Assembly: GCA_021234155.1 (NCBI GenBank)
Contig: JAJEKV010000008.1
Location: 6,574,945-6,638,944, forward strand
Direction: 5' to 3'
Source: Isoetes taiwanensis
Lineage: Eukaryota > Streptophyta > Lycopodiopsida > Isoetales > Isoetaceae
Length of the DNA stretch: 64,000 nucleotides
Made by a program: the position numbers and the translations under genes. The notes beneath the pieces were generated by a model. The model was not told where the DNA came from and ran no database searches. It saw nothing but the letters and a program-made list of their open reading frames with translations. This document shows positions 10,643-22,260 of this stretch, one piece after another (positions within the stretch are counted from its first letter, which is position 1; each line of letters opens with the position of its first letter).

Positions 10643-13321
10643 TTATAAATATGCTATGTCTTTCCACATGTCTACAATATATTTCGGAATTTGGATTGTT
10701 TTCGGCCTCTTGCCATTGGCATCCCAAGCATAATGAATAGCATCTAAATTCTCGTACCTTGAAGGATCGGAAGGATTAGGCCGCCAACGCTTAGTTAAGC
10801 AGTCCTTGTAGTCCCCTCCAGTAGGCTTCCACCATGATACAAAAATATGGCCAAAATATGTAGATTCTGGATCAAGAACAGCATTCTCCTCTGCATATTC
10901 TAACCAAGTGGCAGTGTTATCATCTCCAGGTCTGACTAGAACAAACATACCCTTTGTCACATGTACGTGAGGATCAAACTCTTCAAGAGGCAACACTGGA
11001 CGGCCATCTGACGGGCCACAATAAGATGGTAAAGGTCGCGTGACCACGTCGACCTCTGGAACAAATGCTGTTTGTTCTAGAGGAGCTTGTCTTGTTTGTG
11101 GCCAAAATGCATCATTTTGAGGACGTCCTGGAGCAACATCCTCCAAAGAGATAAGAAGCTGGCTCCAATACTCAACACTTGCCGTGTATTGCCTTGCAAA
11201 CAAGCTACTTTCTTGATTCTTACATATGTCTTTCCATAGGGAGATGTATTTGTTGATGCTATCCTTCAACCCTGGAAGATCCTTCAATGTTGGTCTAGGA
11301 GGAATATTTTGTGGCACACCACTTGGTAGCATTGGCTGACCATGTTCATCCTCTTTCCACATTCTAACTCCGGAGAATCTGGCTGGAAGCCACTCTTTAT
11401 GTGTAGGGCGATTTTGTATTGCATAACAGCCAATCTCCTGCCATCTTAAATTTGAAGAGCAATGGTTCAGTATGCCCAACCAGGCGTTGGCCCTTATCAG
11501 GGATGAATCCCTTCACAAAAGCCTTCCAATTTGGAACTTCATCAATAAAGTATGGAATTGGAGATTTTGCATTGCACTTGCTGAACAAGTAAAGTAGCTC
11601 TGGTAGTGTCAAAGCATCCGATGAACTCATCAAGGTTGAAAAATTCCCAAATAAAGCATCAATATCATCATGGGTGTGGCCGACCATCATAAAGCCCACT
11701 TGGATCTCATCAAAGACCTTAAGCCAAGTCAAGTAAGATAAGTATGAAAAGACATACCTATTTTTGTTTTGCCCTGATGCATTATCAAGTTGCAAATAGA
11801 GATTTCGGGGGAGAGGGTTGAACACCTCAGGATTCGTTGTAGTTGAAGCACTTGGCAATACTTCTGCCATAGAAGCAAGTTTGTTCTTCAAAGGATTGGT
11901 ATCCTTGACTGCTTGCATCCATTTGCAATCTGCAGGCTTACTTCCACATAAGTCACCTATCTTGTCCTCTTGTACCAATTCCAAGTTATGCAATATCCTA
12001 GAAAGTGAACCAATGTGGAAGTTTGAATCATCTTTCCATAAATCAAGTGAGAAATGACCATAGGCACGACCACCATGCCCATGAGTCAGAGCTCCCGTCA
12101 AACTGCTCTTCAAGCGATCACCTCTCCATACAGATTTTGCTAGATGATGACTTCTAGGCACTAAAGTCTTAACCTGATCCATCTTATCATGTATTATACA
12201 TAGATGATTTTCTGGAGACCGCTGTGACAATGCTCTCCAATGCCAATATTGACTTCTGCAAGAACGTTGCTCTAGCATATGAGCCCGACGTTGAATTGCA
12301 AGATTTCGTCTCTCTCTTGTATCTTTTGTTTTTTCCAGCCATGCAGATGTTGCATTTAGAGAAGGCTGTATTTTTTGCAATGCTAACATCTGGAAATTCC
12401 CTTTTCCATATACTATAAAAAGAGTTCAAGGCTACAGTTGTTCCTGTAAGCTCCTCAACGACTGCACCAACTTCTTTATGTATAAGCTTCTTATTAAGAA
12501 TGGAAGGAAGCTTGCGTACATTTTCTCTTACATCATCTCTACCTCTTTTGCTCCTATGGGGAATACTTTCAGCATTCTCCTGAATGAATCTGTCTAGCAC
12601 ACATCCGGTGGCCAGTGTAGTGGATCTAGGCTTCTTAGAGCCAGTATTACCATGTTCAGCTACCTTTGCACCTGCCTCAAATCTGTTTCTCCAATTGTAA
12701 AATGTTGGTCGACCGATACCTAAAGCCATCGCCACCCCAAATGGATAGAATTCCATCCCCTTGAGCACTATCCTGTCCCTCTCCTTCTCCTGTGTAAGTC
12801 ACACTTTCGACGCCAAAAAAAAAAACCCCTTGCATTGTATGGTTGGGATAAAAATTCTTTTCTTAATTCACGTACTTGATGCTTGGTAAGTTTCTTGTTG
12901 CAAGTATTTTTGCAGCAGCTTGACTTCATAAACTTGTTGATGGAACTTGTTGAGCATAGCCTTTCCTCTTTGCTTTTTCCCGTGGGCTCTCTTGGAATCC
13001 TATTTGTGTAAGTATACTTCCTTTTTCGTTTGAATTGAGCCTGAATGTTGTCCTCAAATGATTCTAGCTCTATATCCTCATTTTCTTTAGCTTCTCGAGC
13101 TTGCAGATGTTGTGAGACAGTCCTTCCATCCAGCAACATCACATCGCTGTTTTCCCACCGAACAAGTGCATTCTCACTTGGCCTTTCTGCACAAGCATGA
13201 CATCTCAGATCCTCTTTCATTAGTTTAGGAAGCACCTTTCCAACACAAAGGCCAACCTTTGTGTCTCCTAGGAATTCATCATCAACAACATCCTGTGGAT
13301 CACTGAATAGAACTATAGCTT
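10643..13321 (-). pseudogene. DUF7869-type mobile-element protein gene, frameshifted
   Basis: Read from 13321 to 10643 on the minus strand. The N-terminal part (13321-12768) has CHAC and a 'SCCKNTCNKKL' zinc-like cluster followed by QVRELRKEFL. The middle (12768-12187) has a helix-turn-helix-like 'FGVAMALGIGRPTFYNWRNRF', then 'KCNICM' and 'RRNLAIQRRAHM'. The core (about 12100-11500) has 'DKMDQ', 'YLQLDNASGQNKNRYV' and 'FMMVGHTHDDIDALF', diagnostic of the DUF7869 (RNase H-like) domain. The C-terminal part (11479-10643) closes the protein. The frame changes at the T11 run near 12815-12825, near 12350-12390 and near 11410-11480, and a TGA lies just after the T11 run. The family is found in repetitive DNA of plants and other eukaryotes. 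A transposase role is inferred from its D..D..H-D layout and copy number elsewhere. An Ulp1-like protease lies directly upstream on the same strand. Confidence 0.8.
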
Positions 13322-13423
13322 CTGCATATTTAGTTCTAGTACAAGAATGTAGCATATTTAGTTCTAGTTCGAAGTTTATTGTCATTGTGCCACAACAGCA
13401 AAATGCAATGAGCAAGCACTAAC

Positions 13424-13870
13424 CTCTCAATATGTCTGCTTCTGCCATGCAAGCCCGAGCTATCAAAGTGATATATCCCTGGTTTATATCTCTGTGCGAG
13501 ACACGCGTGGCTTACAATCAGAAAACAGGTCCAGTGATGTCCATCACAAGCAGGCAAAAACGTGTACTGGCACTTATCCAGATTCACATGTTTCCTTATT
13601 GTTTTGTAACTATTTGTGTCCTTGGACAATGTCGAGTGAAAAAGAGGGTCAAAGAAATGAAAGGGATGGCTCATTCCTTGGAGCATCAAGTAGTATTCCA
13701 TGTATCTGCAAATATATGCATATGATGGCACAATCCTGATGATCACAAATCAGATGAAAGTATCACCTTGAGAAGAGGAGGATCAATTGATCATTGAACC
13801 ACTGCGTATCAGCTTCCAAAATTTTGATGTCGGTGGAGCTAATCACGATAGTTTCAGTTCCACTCAGCAC
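13424..13870 (-). pseudogene. Ulp1/C48-type cysteine protease fragment of a mobile element
   Basis: Two minus-strand exons fit together. The first (from about 13870 to 13767, donor GTGATA) ends 'ADTQWFNDQLILLFSR'. The second (13705-13424) continues 'YMEYYLMLQG...FDPLFHS' and contains 'YTFLPACDGHHWTCFLIV' and 'GIYHFDSS'. W-F/L-N-D, H-W and Y-x-x-D-S are hallmarks of Ulp1/SENP proteases, with the catalytic His in GHHW and Asp in HFDSS. The Gln and nucleophile Cys (QxxxxDCG) expected about 50 residues later are not seen in frame. The fragment abuts the DUF7869 gene on the same strand, as is common for DNA transposons that carry Ulp1 proteases. The splice phase into the next exon does not fit, so the pair is probably decayed. 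Confidence 0.7.
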
Positions 13871-14021
13871 ACAGGGACTGCCGAAGCTTTGTCATCTCTA
13901 GTTCTAAACACACACGAGAACATTTGCTCACAATCCATTCAAATATCTTAAATTGAAAAAGTACAACACATATCATAGAAATTTTTTTACTTATATTGAC
14001 TTTCAAAGAGTTTTACAAGAT

Positions 14022-15188
14022 TCATTTATGAAAATACTTGTCGAGCATTTTCATGCAGCTGCGCGACTCTTCAGAATCCCACATGTTCCACATTTGATGT
14101 TCCTTCACATAAGCTGGCACACTTTCTGCAACCAGAAGTCCCTCCAGCCATGGTTTGAGTTGCTCCAAAAGGAAATTGGAATCCAACCTGTCGGGAGCAA
14201 AACTATTTGGACATATCATTGTGTTCGGCTGGTTGACAGAACCCTTATATCTGCTGTCATCTATCAACAATGTGTTTGTCATCTGGTATTTTCAAAATTT
14301 CTGGTACACTTTGGACAGATCCTTAAGGAAAATTGGCTTATTAACCACTTATAATTTTGTGCTGGTGCAGTCATCCTGATTCCAAATAAAAAGAAATCTG
14401 TCTTTATATTCCTGCAGCAACTTTCTCATCAACAAGTCAACATTACTCTTAGCCATGCTGGACCACAATGCAATCTCAAATTTTGAAAAACACCATTCTA
14501 AGAACTCCTGTAATCCAGGCCTGGAAACTGCTGCCTTTTGATGGTTCAATTTCTGGAGGGTCACTTCTGGCTCGGCCGATGTAGGGATCCTCTCTTTCAA
14601 GTCATAAAACTTGCCTAAAACCCCATTAAAATCCACAACAAGGAGAATTTCAGTTAACCTCTTGGTTTTTCTTGGTTGAGGTTGTATTGGACTCGTTGAG
14701 CAGTCTGCATCTTGTCCAGGATCCGGGGTTTCTTTGTCAACTTCATCACCTGCATCCGCATTTGGCTCATGTTCAGCACCAAAACTTTTTTCTGGTAAAG
14801 GACCCCGTGCATAATGAATCTCAAGGGAATTAATTTTCCCCCTAAAACAGATGCACTAGGAATCTCTCCGTGATGGCTTCCAGTTGCAGTAGCATTTATC
14901 TCTGTAACATAATTGAAATGAGGAAGATCACAAAAAAATACAAAAAAATAAATCATATATGTGGCATCGGTACTTACTTGATACGACTGCATTCAGTTCA
15001 CTATCCAAATTTCGTTTTGGAGTCTCCACGCCGTCAGCAGCTGGGATTGACTTAGGAGTATCAAATGTGATGAATTCTTGGTACAACCGGGAGGTATCTT
15101 GCAGTCTCATAACTGATCGAGGCGTGGATAACTGTTGGATATCCTTGGTCTCAAATTTCTGCAATTCTGCAAACACCATTAGAGGCAA
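14022..15188 (-). pseudogene. FCP1/NIF-type HAD phosphatase pseudogene
   Basis: One frame on the minus strand reads ILLVVDFNGVLGKF (HAD motif I of the plant subfamily with D-x-N-G in place of D-x-D-x-T), then 'VSRPGLQEFLEWCFSKFEIALWSSM', 'FLFIWNQDDCTSTK', 'KPIFLKDLSKVY', 'NTLLIDDSRYKG' (motif with the acidic pair) and 'LEGLLVAESVPAYVKEH'. Stops interrupt the same frame at 14349-14351 (TAA) and 14292-14294 (TGA), inside the conserved stretch. An upstream exon (about 15188-14988, ending near GTAAGTACC) gives an acidic N-terminus. Reaching the catalytic exon needs a one-base change at a G5A4 run near 14830-14840. Intact relatives dephosphorylate phosphoserine proteins in the nucleus, but this subfamily's substrate is not known to me. 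It sits between mobile-element genes and may have been captured by them. Confidence 0.8.
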
Positions 15189-15647
15189 TTTGGGATATAA
15201 GTTTGTCCTCTTAAGAAAATCACATAATATTTTTCATTTTTTTTATTTTCAATATGGTAGGGTGCAACCACCATATACCTAACGTATACCAAACTTTTTC
15301 AACAACTTTTTTCCAACTACTACTTCCATAAAATGCTCCATTGAAATTGTCTTTCCCTTAAATGCTCCATAAAATGATCTATCGAAGGAGATTTGTCGCG
15401 TTTCAGAACATGTCTAGACACGGTGTCCATGTCCACGTCATAAACTAAAGCTTGGAAGCTTTTCCGACCAATTCCGTCCACATCATCAATCCCGAATCCC
15501 GATCCTCATGGAGATGGAAACCGAATTTTTTTTTCTTGTTTTGGCGCCTCGTAACTTTCCCTTACAATCAGAATTTGAATTTGGAGCTTCCCTCTTTTAC
15601 ATCTCAGATTTGAATTTAGAGGTAAGTCATAGGATTTTCTAAACGGT
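15189..15647. other. Spacer between divergent genes, no feature recognised
   Basis: The minus-strand FCP1-type pseudogene and the plus-strand transposase-like gene diverge from this AT-rich stretch. It could hold both promoters, but no motif is clear enough to name. Confidence 0.4.
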
Positions 15648-17770
15648 TTGCTTGTTAGTTTTGTTCTCACTTTTTCCACGATGACTGAAATCATGATTCT
15701 ATTGCCTGAGGAGTATGCACAGACAAGCAATAAGAAACGAGGAGGACTTAAAGGAAAGATTGATGAAGATAAACTCAGATCAGAAGGAGCAAAGAATGCA
15801 GACATATGGGCACATGGAAGCATTTATCCCCGAGATCCTATAAGCGGTAAATTTCCAGAATTCAATTCTATTACTGGCTTGGTTAAGTTTGTTTCTGAGG
15901 GAAGAAATGGTCTATTAGGATATTGTGAAAATATGTGGAAATACATAAGCCAGCTCTGTTCTATAATCCAGGGCAATGTGCAAGCAATTGAAGCACAAAA
16001 GCATGAATTTGAAAGCCTATTGTCAGAAAAGGCTTCACTGCTCTCGCAGATTGTAACTTTGAAGAGGAACTTGATCTAAGCTCAAAATGAAAATAACTTA
16101 AAGGATTTTATTATCAAACAATCTGAGAGAGAGAAGTTCCAAGTTGAGAATTTTCGCATGAGAGCTGAATCTGCAGTTAAATGTCTGGAAGCTCGCTTAA
16201 AGAGATTGAAGAAAACTTCTATGGGATTCCGGGAAAGAAAAAAGAGTATGAAACCTATTGAGGTTTTAGCTCCAAAGGGGGGAGCAGCAAGACGAAGGGT
16301 TTACGCTGTTCGTCAAGTCTTGAACAGTAAGAAAAAGAGTGGAGTTGTAAGAAAAAATGTTGGAAACTTTCTTGTGAACATGGTTTCCAGAGATGAAATT
16401 CTGGACTTGTTAAATGCGCCATGCAATGCAGCATTGAAGAGAAATATTTTAGATATGGTCATAAATGAGATTGCTTCAAACATGGATGCAGACGAGGTAC
16501 AAGCAACTTGCGATTCTATTGGTTTGAGTAGACAGAGTTATAGAAATCTCTTCAAACCTTTTCAAGCTGCATTGAGAACGCTTGGCACCAAGAAGGTCAT
16601 TATACCTCGTCCATATGCGATTGAAACTAGCAGGAGGAATAGGAATGCAAGGGTTGACGAGGTACTTGGTGGAATGCATTCAATCCAATCAGGAGCCCCA
16701 TTGCTTGCAAGTAGATCAAAAAATAACAAAAGCGAAACAATGGGATTGAATGAGAAAAACAATGTCTGGTTTGATTTGGAAAGCGTCTTAAAACTTATGG
16801 TTGCTTTTTATAATCTTCAATCTTCACAGGTACAACAATTGGAAGTCTGCATAAAATTGGATGAGATGGAGCTAACTAGTAAATCAAAATTTGAAAGAGT
16901 CTCCATTGTTCTTATGAACTTTGCTTTGGGATCAAATTATGAAATGCAATTGCAGCTGCCCAAATCTAAAAGAGATCCTGAATGGTTTTCGGTACAATCA
17001 GAAGATCACACATGGTGGCTTGGCATGTTCCAGGTTCATAAAGAAACATTTGCAATTTTAAAGTGGGTATTTGACCAGACTGAACTCCCAAGAATTATTA
17101 GCTTGTATGAGTCAGGGGAATCATTGCATGTCGACGGTCATGGGTCCTTCAAGGTAAGATTTCATTTGGCTTGTGACTTGAAAACTACAAAAGCTATGTA
17201 TAATATAGTCAGTTCACCAGCTCATACAACTAGGAATTGCATTTATTTATGTATAGAATGAAAGAGCAAAGAAGGGGTAAAAGTTCTAGCCTCCTGTCTT
17301 GCAATCAAAATGCAGGTCCAGATAGGCATTTAATGGACAAAGACTTTGAACCTGTCTTACCAATTCCTTTGCAAAGAGTGCACGTGTGCACTTTGCATGC
17401 AATGGTAAGAGTTATTGAAAAAATGATACATAATAGTTGCATGTTTGTTTGGAATATCAAAGGCGAAAAAGCGAGGAAAGAAGGAATAGCTAGGGTTGAG
17501 GAAGTATTATCAAATGCTGGACTTCATGGCGGTTGTGTGAAACTTGAAAAGGACCTCAAACGTTCAGGTAAGAGCTCAATACCATCCAAAGTTTCATTAG
17601 GTGGTGATAAGGCTAGACATTTTTTAAAGAACATGGATCCCAAAAGGAAAGGCACATTTGAGTTTGGCAAAAGATTAGTGGAGGCAGAAAGAGATCGGAC
17701 GGATGGAGCTAACTCCACTGTAAGAAAACTAGATGCATGGAATGCATTTTCCAATCTTCTTATATTATAA
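15648..17770 (+). pseudogene. Transposase-like protein of unnamed family, 5' and middle part
   Basis: A frame starting near 15669 continues through an in-frame TAA (16077-16079) to a donor at 17153/17154. It then resumes, in phase, from an acceptor at 17233 and stops at 17768-17770. The product has a coiled coil (about residues 100-190), a basic segment (LEARLKRLKK, GGAARRRVYAVRQVL), a central domain with 'DPEWFSVQSEDHTWW', 'SLHVDGHGSFK', and after the intron 'PIPLQRVHVCTLHAMVRVIEKM'. The D-x-H...H pattern could belong to an RNase H-like transposase, but this is inference. The C-terminal part of the same protein family appears at 20403-20846, so a ~2.6 kb insertion or a large intron lies between them. 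Confidence 0.55.
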
Positions 17771-17773
17771 ATG

Positions 17774-19050
17774 TTATACCGTAAGTAGTGCACCGAGCCC
17801 TAAATTGGGCGGTCCGGATTAATCTACCCAACGGTGTAGATGATGTCACGTTAAAAGCCTTTTTAGCTAAAAAAAAGCAAAGAAAAAAGGGGGTTTGAAC
17901 GTATTAGGGAAAACCCCAAGGGAAAATCTAGGCCCGCCTATCGGAGCGGCAGCAGCGGCTTTGGAGCAGGAGCATCAGGTCTGGGTCTGGAGCTCACCAT
18001 TTGATATGTTATCCTATCGTTGAGATTTGATGCAGCACAATTTCGAGTTTAGGGTTATAGCACTCGACGGATTTTCTCTTACAGAAGGCAGGGGTTTTCT
18101 GCTTCCTGGCATCAGCTATTATTTTTCTTCCCGTTGTTCCGATTCTTGGTGCCGCTGCTTTAGAGAAGCAGCTATAAACTGGAGTGATCCTGTCATTGAC
18201 CAAGCATGGCCTCTGGACGTCCTTCCCTCAGTTAGAGCATCAAAACTCTGCATCCAAAATTGTGTTGGCTCCATCGTATGAAAGCTCTGAAGTCTGCAAG
18301 TTTTGGTCCGGTTTTTTATTTTCATCTGTTGAACGCGTGAAACAAATTGTTGATTCCTCCCATTTTGCACAGAAGAAGAAGTGCAAAGCAACGGAATTTT
18401 TTTTTGCTGCTGGCAACTGGAGTTCTTACAACAAGACGAGCTTTAGGTTTTTCTTTTGAATCATCCCACATGCATCAGGTAAATGATTGGACTTTTTTTT
18501 CTATATTCTTGCCTCCTACTTGGGTTTAATCAATTTTCGTTAAAGACAAAGCATTGCCTGTAGATCTCATAGCTTGCATTTTCGGTTATTATAATGGACT
18601 CACATTCTAACCTTTGTAGATGGTCCAAAGGAAAGGGAAATACTGGCTATGGGGACGTCATTTCTGATATCAGCTTCCAGCATGGAGTATTAAGAGGTAA
18701 ACAGCATTTGCTAGATTGCATAAATGTGCCTAGGTGAGAATAGAATATCTGCTGTAAAAGATTTGGATTTGATATTTTCTCTGTTTATACGACGCTACAA
18801 AATACATTAGGCATGTCTGGAAGTGCTGATAGCCAGAGTATGGGAGCATCTATCTCTATGAATGCATTGCTTCATGCTTCTGCAGTATTTTGGTTTTTTC
18901 CAGTTTCTTTGCTTTGCATTTGCAAGGTCTTAGTCCATTTGCGTTTGACATTTTCTTCCCTAAAAAAACGTAATGGAGAAGGATCTTTAGTCTAGACATA
19001 AATTTCTAAAAGCTAATTGCATTTTATTGAACTCCAGGGTGCTAAGCATG
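17774..19050. other. Insertion-like spacer with possible exon fragments, unassigned
   Basis: Candidate donors are seen at 18480 (CAG/GTAAAT) and 18697 (GAG/GTAAAC) and an acceptor at 18620. The intervening frames are short and unfamiliar. The stretch separates the two parts of the transposase-like gene and may be captured or inserted DNA. Confidence 0.35.
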
Positions 19051-19052
19051 CA

Positions 19053-19180
19053 ATGCCCACAAGCACTACAGGCTTCAACACGTCATACATTCTAAAGTAC
19101 AGCCCATGGTGAACAATAATTCCAGCACAAGATATGTTGAACTTACGGTATAAACCAGCAGTGCCATCAGCGTGAAACTT
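19053..19180 (-). pseudogene. ADP/ATP carrier (mitochondrial carrier) gene fragment
   Basis: The minus strand translates to '[19 protein letters not shown]', '[20 protein letters not shown]'. This matches the AAC family block [33 protein letters not shown] with a few changes (G to K, Y to H, G to R). It covers about 40 residues, one repeat portion of a normally ~300-residue inner-membrane protein that exchanges ADP for ATP. No flanking carrier sequence was found on either side, so this is an isolated fragment, probably carried by a mobile element. Confidence 0.8.
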
Positions 19181-20402
19181 TATTTTTGAGCCATGTATCC
19201 AATTTTTCCATCTACTTATTGTTGCATAGGATGATAAGCTATTATCATTCTATATATTAGTAATTCATAATGCATATTATGTTTATTCAGCAAGGTAGCT
19301 TCTGAGGGCACTCTGATTTTCATGCCCAGAGGTACAGCCATTTTTGTTTTATTCTTGCACATAGGTTGCAGAAACGAGATGTGCATTTGTAGCTAAAGTG
19401 GAGTCTTTAACCATGTAAAGCTATCATGCTTGATGTACCCACAAGTTCTTCCTGTTGAAGCAATGAGGCAAGGTGCTCACAAAAGTTAAAGTAAATTCTG
19501 GAGGTCTTGAAGCAAATCCCATTGAAGATGATAACTATGGAAGCTGGTAACTGCAGCTTATATGCAACATGGTTGCATCAAAGGAGCTTCTCAAATTATT
19601 GAAAAAAATACCTACAAGAAGCATTATGTCATGGACCATAAGGAGAAAGGCCTAGGTATATTATGGACAGCTTGCCAAATCTTGCCAAATCTGTCAATAA
19701 TTTCCAATTCATGCTAGAGAAGAATGTGGTGTCATGTATTGCCTCATCATCGCATGCAGTGCTTCATCGTGCATGTTATTATTTCATGCATGCAAAGGAA
19801 ACATCAAAAATTTGACTATTGTGGAACTGAATGTGTTACGAAATTGGATGTGGACTGCAGGAACTTAAAGAATGATCTCAATATGCAATTTCTAGAGAAT
19901 CTTAGACAACATGTTTCTTTTTCCATGCTTGCATTTTATTCCACTGGTTTAGAATTAAGTCTATATACCATGTTTTAGGCCGCATAAGAATGTGTCTATT
20001 GTTGACAACATAAGTAGAATTTCACCAGATACATGGTGCTAAAGTCTTTAGACTTAGTAACAAAACTCTTTATATGCCCATAAACGCGTGAACTATTTAT
20101 TGTTTGTGTAACGGTCCCCATGTTGCTGGACAACATATAAATGTAAGAGGAACCGCACATTTTAAAAGCCATTTGTTTAGTGATTTCCCATTTTTGGTTA
20201 AGGTAATTGTTCCTTTTTTCAATCCTTTTACCTCACCCTTTGTGTAGTTCCATTTTATTTAATTCTTTTTTTGCTCAGGCATTAAAAAGAAAGGCTATCA
20301 TTGAAGGCAAAAGAAGCATAATCTCAAGTTATAGGTTTTCAAGAGAGGGACCCAAATGGAATAAAACATGAAGCATAACCCAAACTTACAAGTTTTCAAC
20401 AA

Positions 20403-20846
20403 TTGCCCAGCAACGCTTCAAGATTTGCAGAAGCATATATCAAGGCATGGGGTGAGAGCGAGGTAACCCATTATATTCACGTTTTATATGCTCATGGACC
20501 TTGGTTTGCAAAGGAATATGGCAGCCTTGCAGTGTGGAATACACAAGGCATGGAGAAGTCCCACAAACAAGCGAAGATGGCTTTTCACCGAGCTACTCAA
20601 AGAGGAGGATCGTCACTGATGTCGAAGCCACTCAATCAGCTTGGAATATGGTTTTACAGGAAGTTACTAGCTAGGCATGAAAGGAATATTAGGAGAAGCG
20701 CCAGCCCATGTTTGGACAATGCATTGAGGGAGGCTGCTCTAAAGCGCAAAAGGGAGGCATGGGAGAAGTCTACAGCAAGGGAAACACAACGGCAATGGAG
20801 GAGCAAAAGAATTAGAACTGGAAAAAAATATGTCATGGCAGATTAG
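20403..20846 (+). pseudogene. C-terminal part of the transposase-like protein begun at 15648
   Basis: The open frame includes 'HYIHVLYAHGPWFAKEYGSL', 'WNTQGMEKSHKQAK' and 'QRGGSSLMSKPLNQLGIWFYRKLL', then a basic tail rich in Lys and Arg. The H-x-P-x-F...YGSL...W..QG.E..H layout is the usual end of the same repetitive protein family as the 15648 gene, and the Glu of GMEKSHK could be the third acidic catalytic residue. It lies on the same strand, 2.6 kb downstream. The start codon marks only where the open frame begins, not a true N-terminus. Confidence 0.5.
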
Positions 20847-21084
20847 TCTTCTCATTGGAGCAATTTTCAGATTTGGAGGTGAGACTTAATTTTTTTGTGC
20901 TATTTATGATTTGCTTTTACTTTATTTGCTAGGCCTCTTGCACGTGGAGTTGGTTGTGTGCTGAGTGAGCTTTTGGTGCAAGTCATAGAATATGGTGCTC
21001 GAGTTGCTACAAATGTTTGTTGTTTGGTGCTATATAGGGTGGTGCTCTGTTTAGGAACATTCTAAGCATGCATGGTGCTTGAGA

Positions 21085-21682
21085 TACCATTAGGGTTTTT
21101 TTGAGATTAAAAAAGGGCCTTCAAAACATGCCAACTAAGCTTTTGAGATTAAAAAAGGGCCTTCAAAACATGCCAACTAAGCCAAATGAAGATAAATGAA
21201 CTACCAATCAGAAATCAGAGCCTGACGGGTCCAGTCAGCAAAACTGTTATAACTAACTCACTGGATCACATTTTCTAGCATAACTATTGATAGAAAAGTC
21301 CAAATGAGCTCTCGTTTAGTGCAATAGATAGATCTCGTTGAGATCTTTCCAACCTTAGGTGCTTTGCACATATTTTAACCACTTATGATTGTCAAAACTC
21401 CAGAAAAATATGGTTTTTACCATTTTTTACTATCCTACGGGGCTAAAAGATATGCAAACCACCTAAGGTTGGAAAGATCTCAATGAGATCTATCTATTGC
21501 ACCAAACAAGAGCTCATTTGGACTTTTCTATCAACACTTACGCTAGAAAATGTGATCCAGTGAGTTAGTTATAACTGTTTTGCTGACTGGATTACCAGTT
21601 CTGTTTTTTGATTGGTAGTTCATATAGCTTAGTCAGCAGTTCTTAGAAGGCCCTTTTATGATCTCAAAAAATTCCTAATGGC
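21085..21682. mobile_element. Foldback (MITE-like) element with ~270-bp arms
   Basis: The left arm starts TACCATTAGGGTTTTTTTGAGAT. The right arm ends with its reverse complement, ATCTCAAAAAATTCCTAATGGCA, allowing mismatches. The similarity continues inward through CACTGGATCACATTTTCTAG, CAAATGAGCTC and GATCTTTCCAACCTTAGGTG on the left and their complements on the right, leaving a centre of about 100 bases. A ~42-base segment of the left arm is tandemly duplicated near 21100-21182. No protein is encoded and no clear target duplication is visible. Confidence 0.8.
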
Positions 21683-22260
21683 AGCTGTTTCCAGCAAAAT
21701 ATATGCTGCAGCTGTAGTCAGCAGTGATGTTGGAATGTAAGCATGCATATTCAAAATTCTGTCCGTTTATACATGACTTTACAGGATAAGAGGATACTTC
21801 TCGTATGTGGCACTCATTATTGTCCTGCCTGAATATGATATACTTAGTTCAGTCTCGTCATGGAAACAATAGTAATTGATAACAGAGGAGAAATTGATGC
21901 TTCGCAGAGCAACATAACTACAAGTTATCAAATAAGGCAAACCTATAAGAATTTTGCCTCTCGGAAAGTTGCGTTAAGCTACAGATAGAAAAGTAGCTTC
22001 AACAAAAGAGAAGAAATTGTTGTCTGAAGAGCAACATAGTTCCTAGTTTTATTAAGCATCACAAATCTACTAGAAACTTGCTTATAGGGAAACAAAGTTA
22101 AGATAAGAATTAAAGGACTAAGAAGTCTGGTCATATGCACTTTAGCTTGTATTGGCACTTATAATGTTAGGCTATTTAAGTTAGTCAACCTTGCAGCCAG
22201 TTATTGAAGTTTTGTATTTGAAATTTTGGACACAGGCTGATCCAAATTTTGCCATTGCAG
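21683..22260. other. Probable intron or 5' flank of the conserved plant gene
   Basis: AT-rich sequence ends at a good acceptor (TTGCCATTGCAG, 22260). Earlier exons of the downstream gene must exist, but none was recognised in this interval. Confidence 0.4.
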
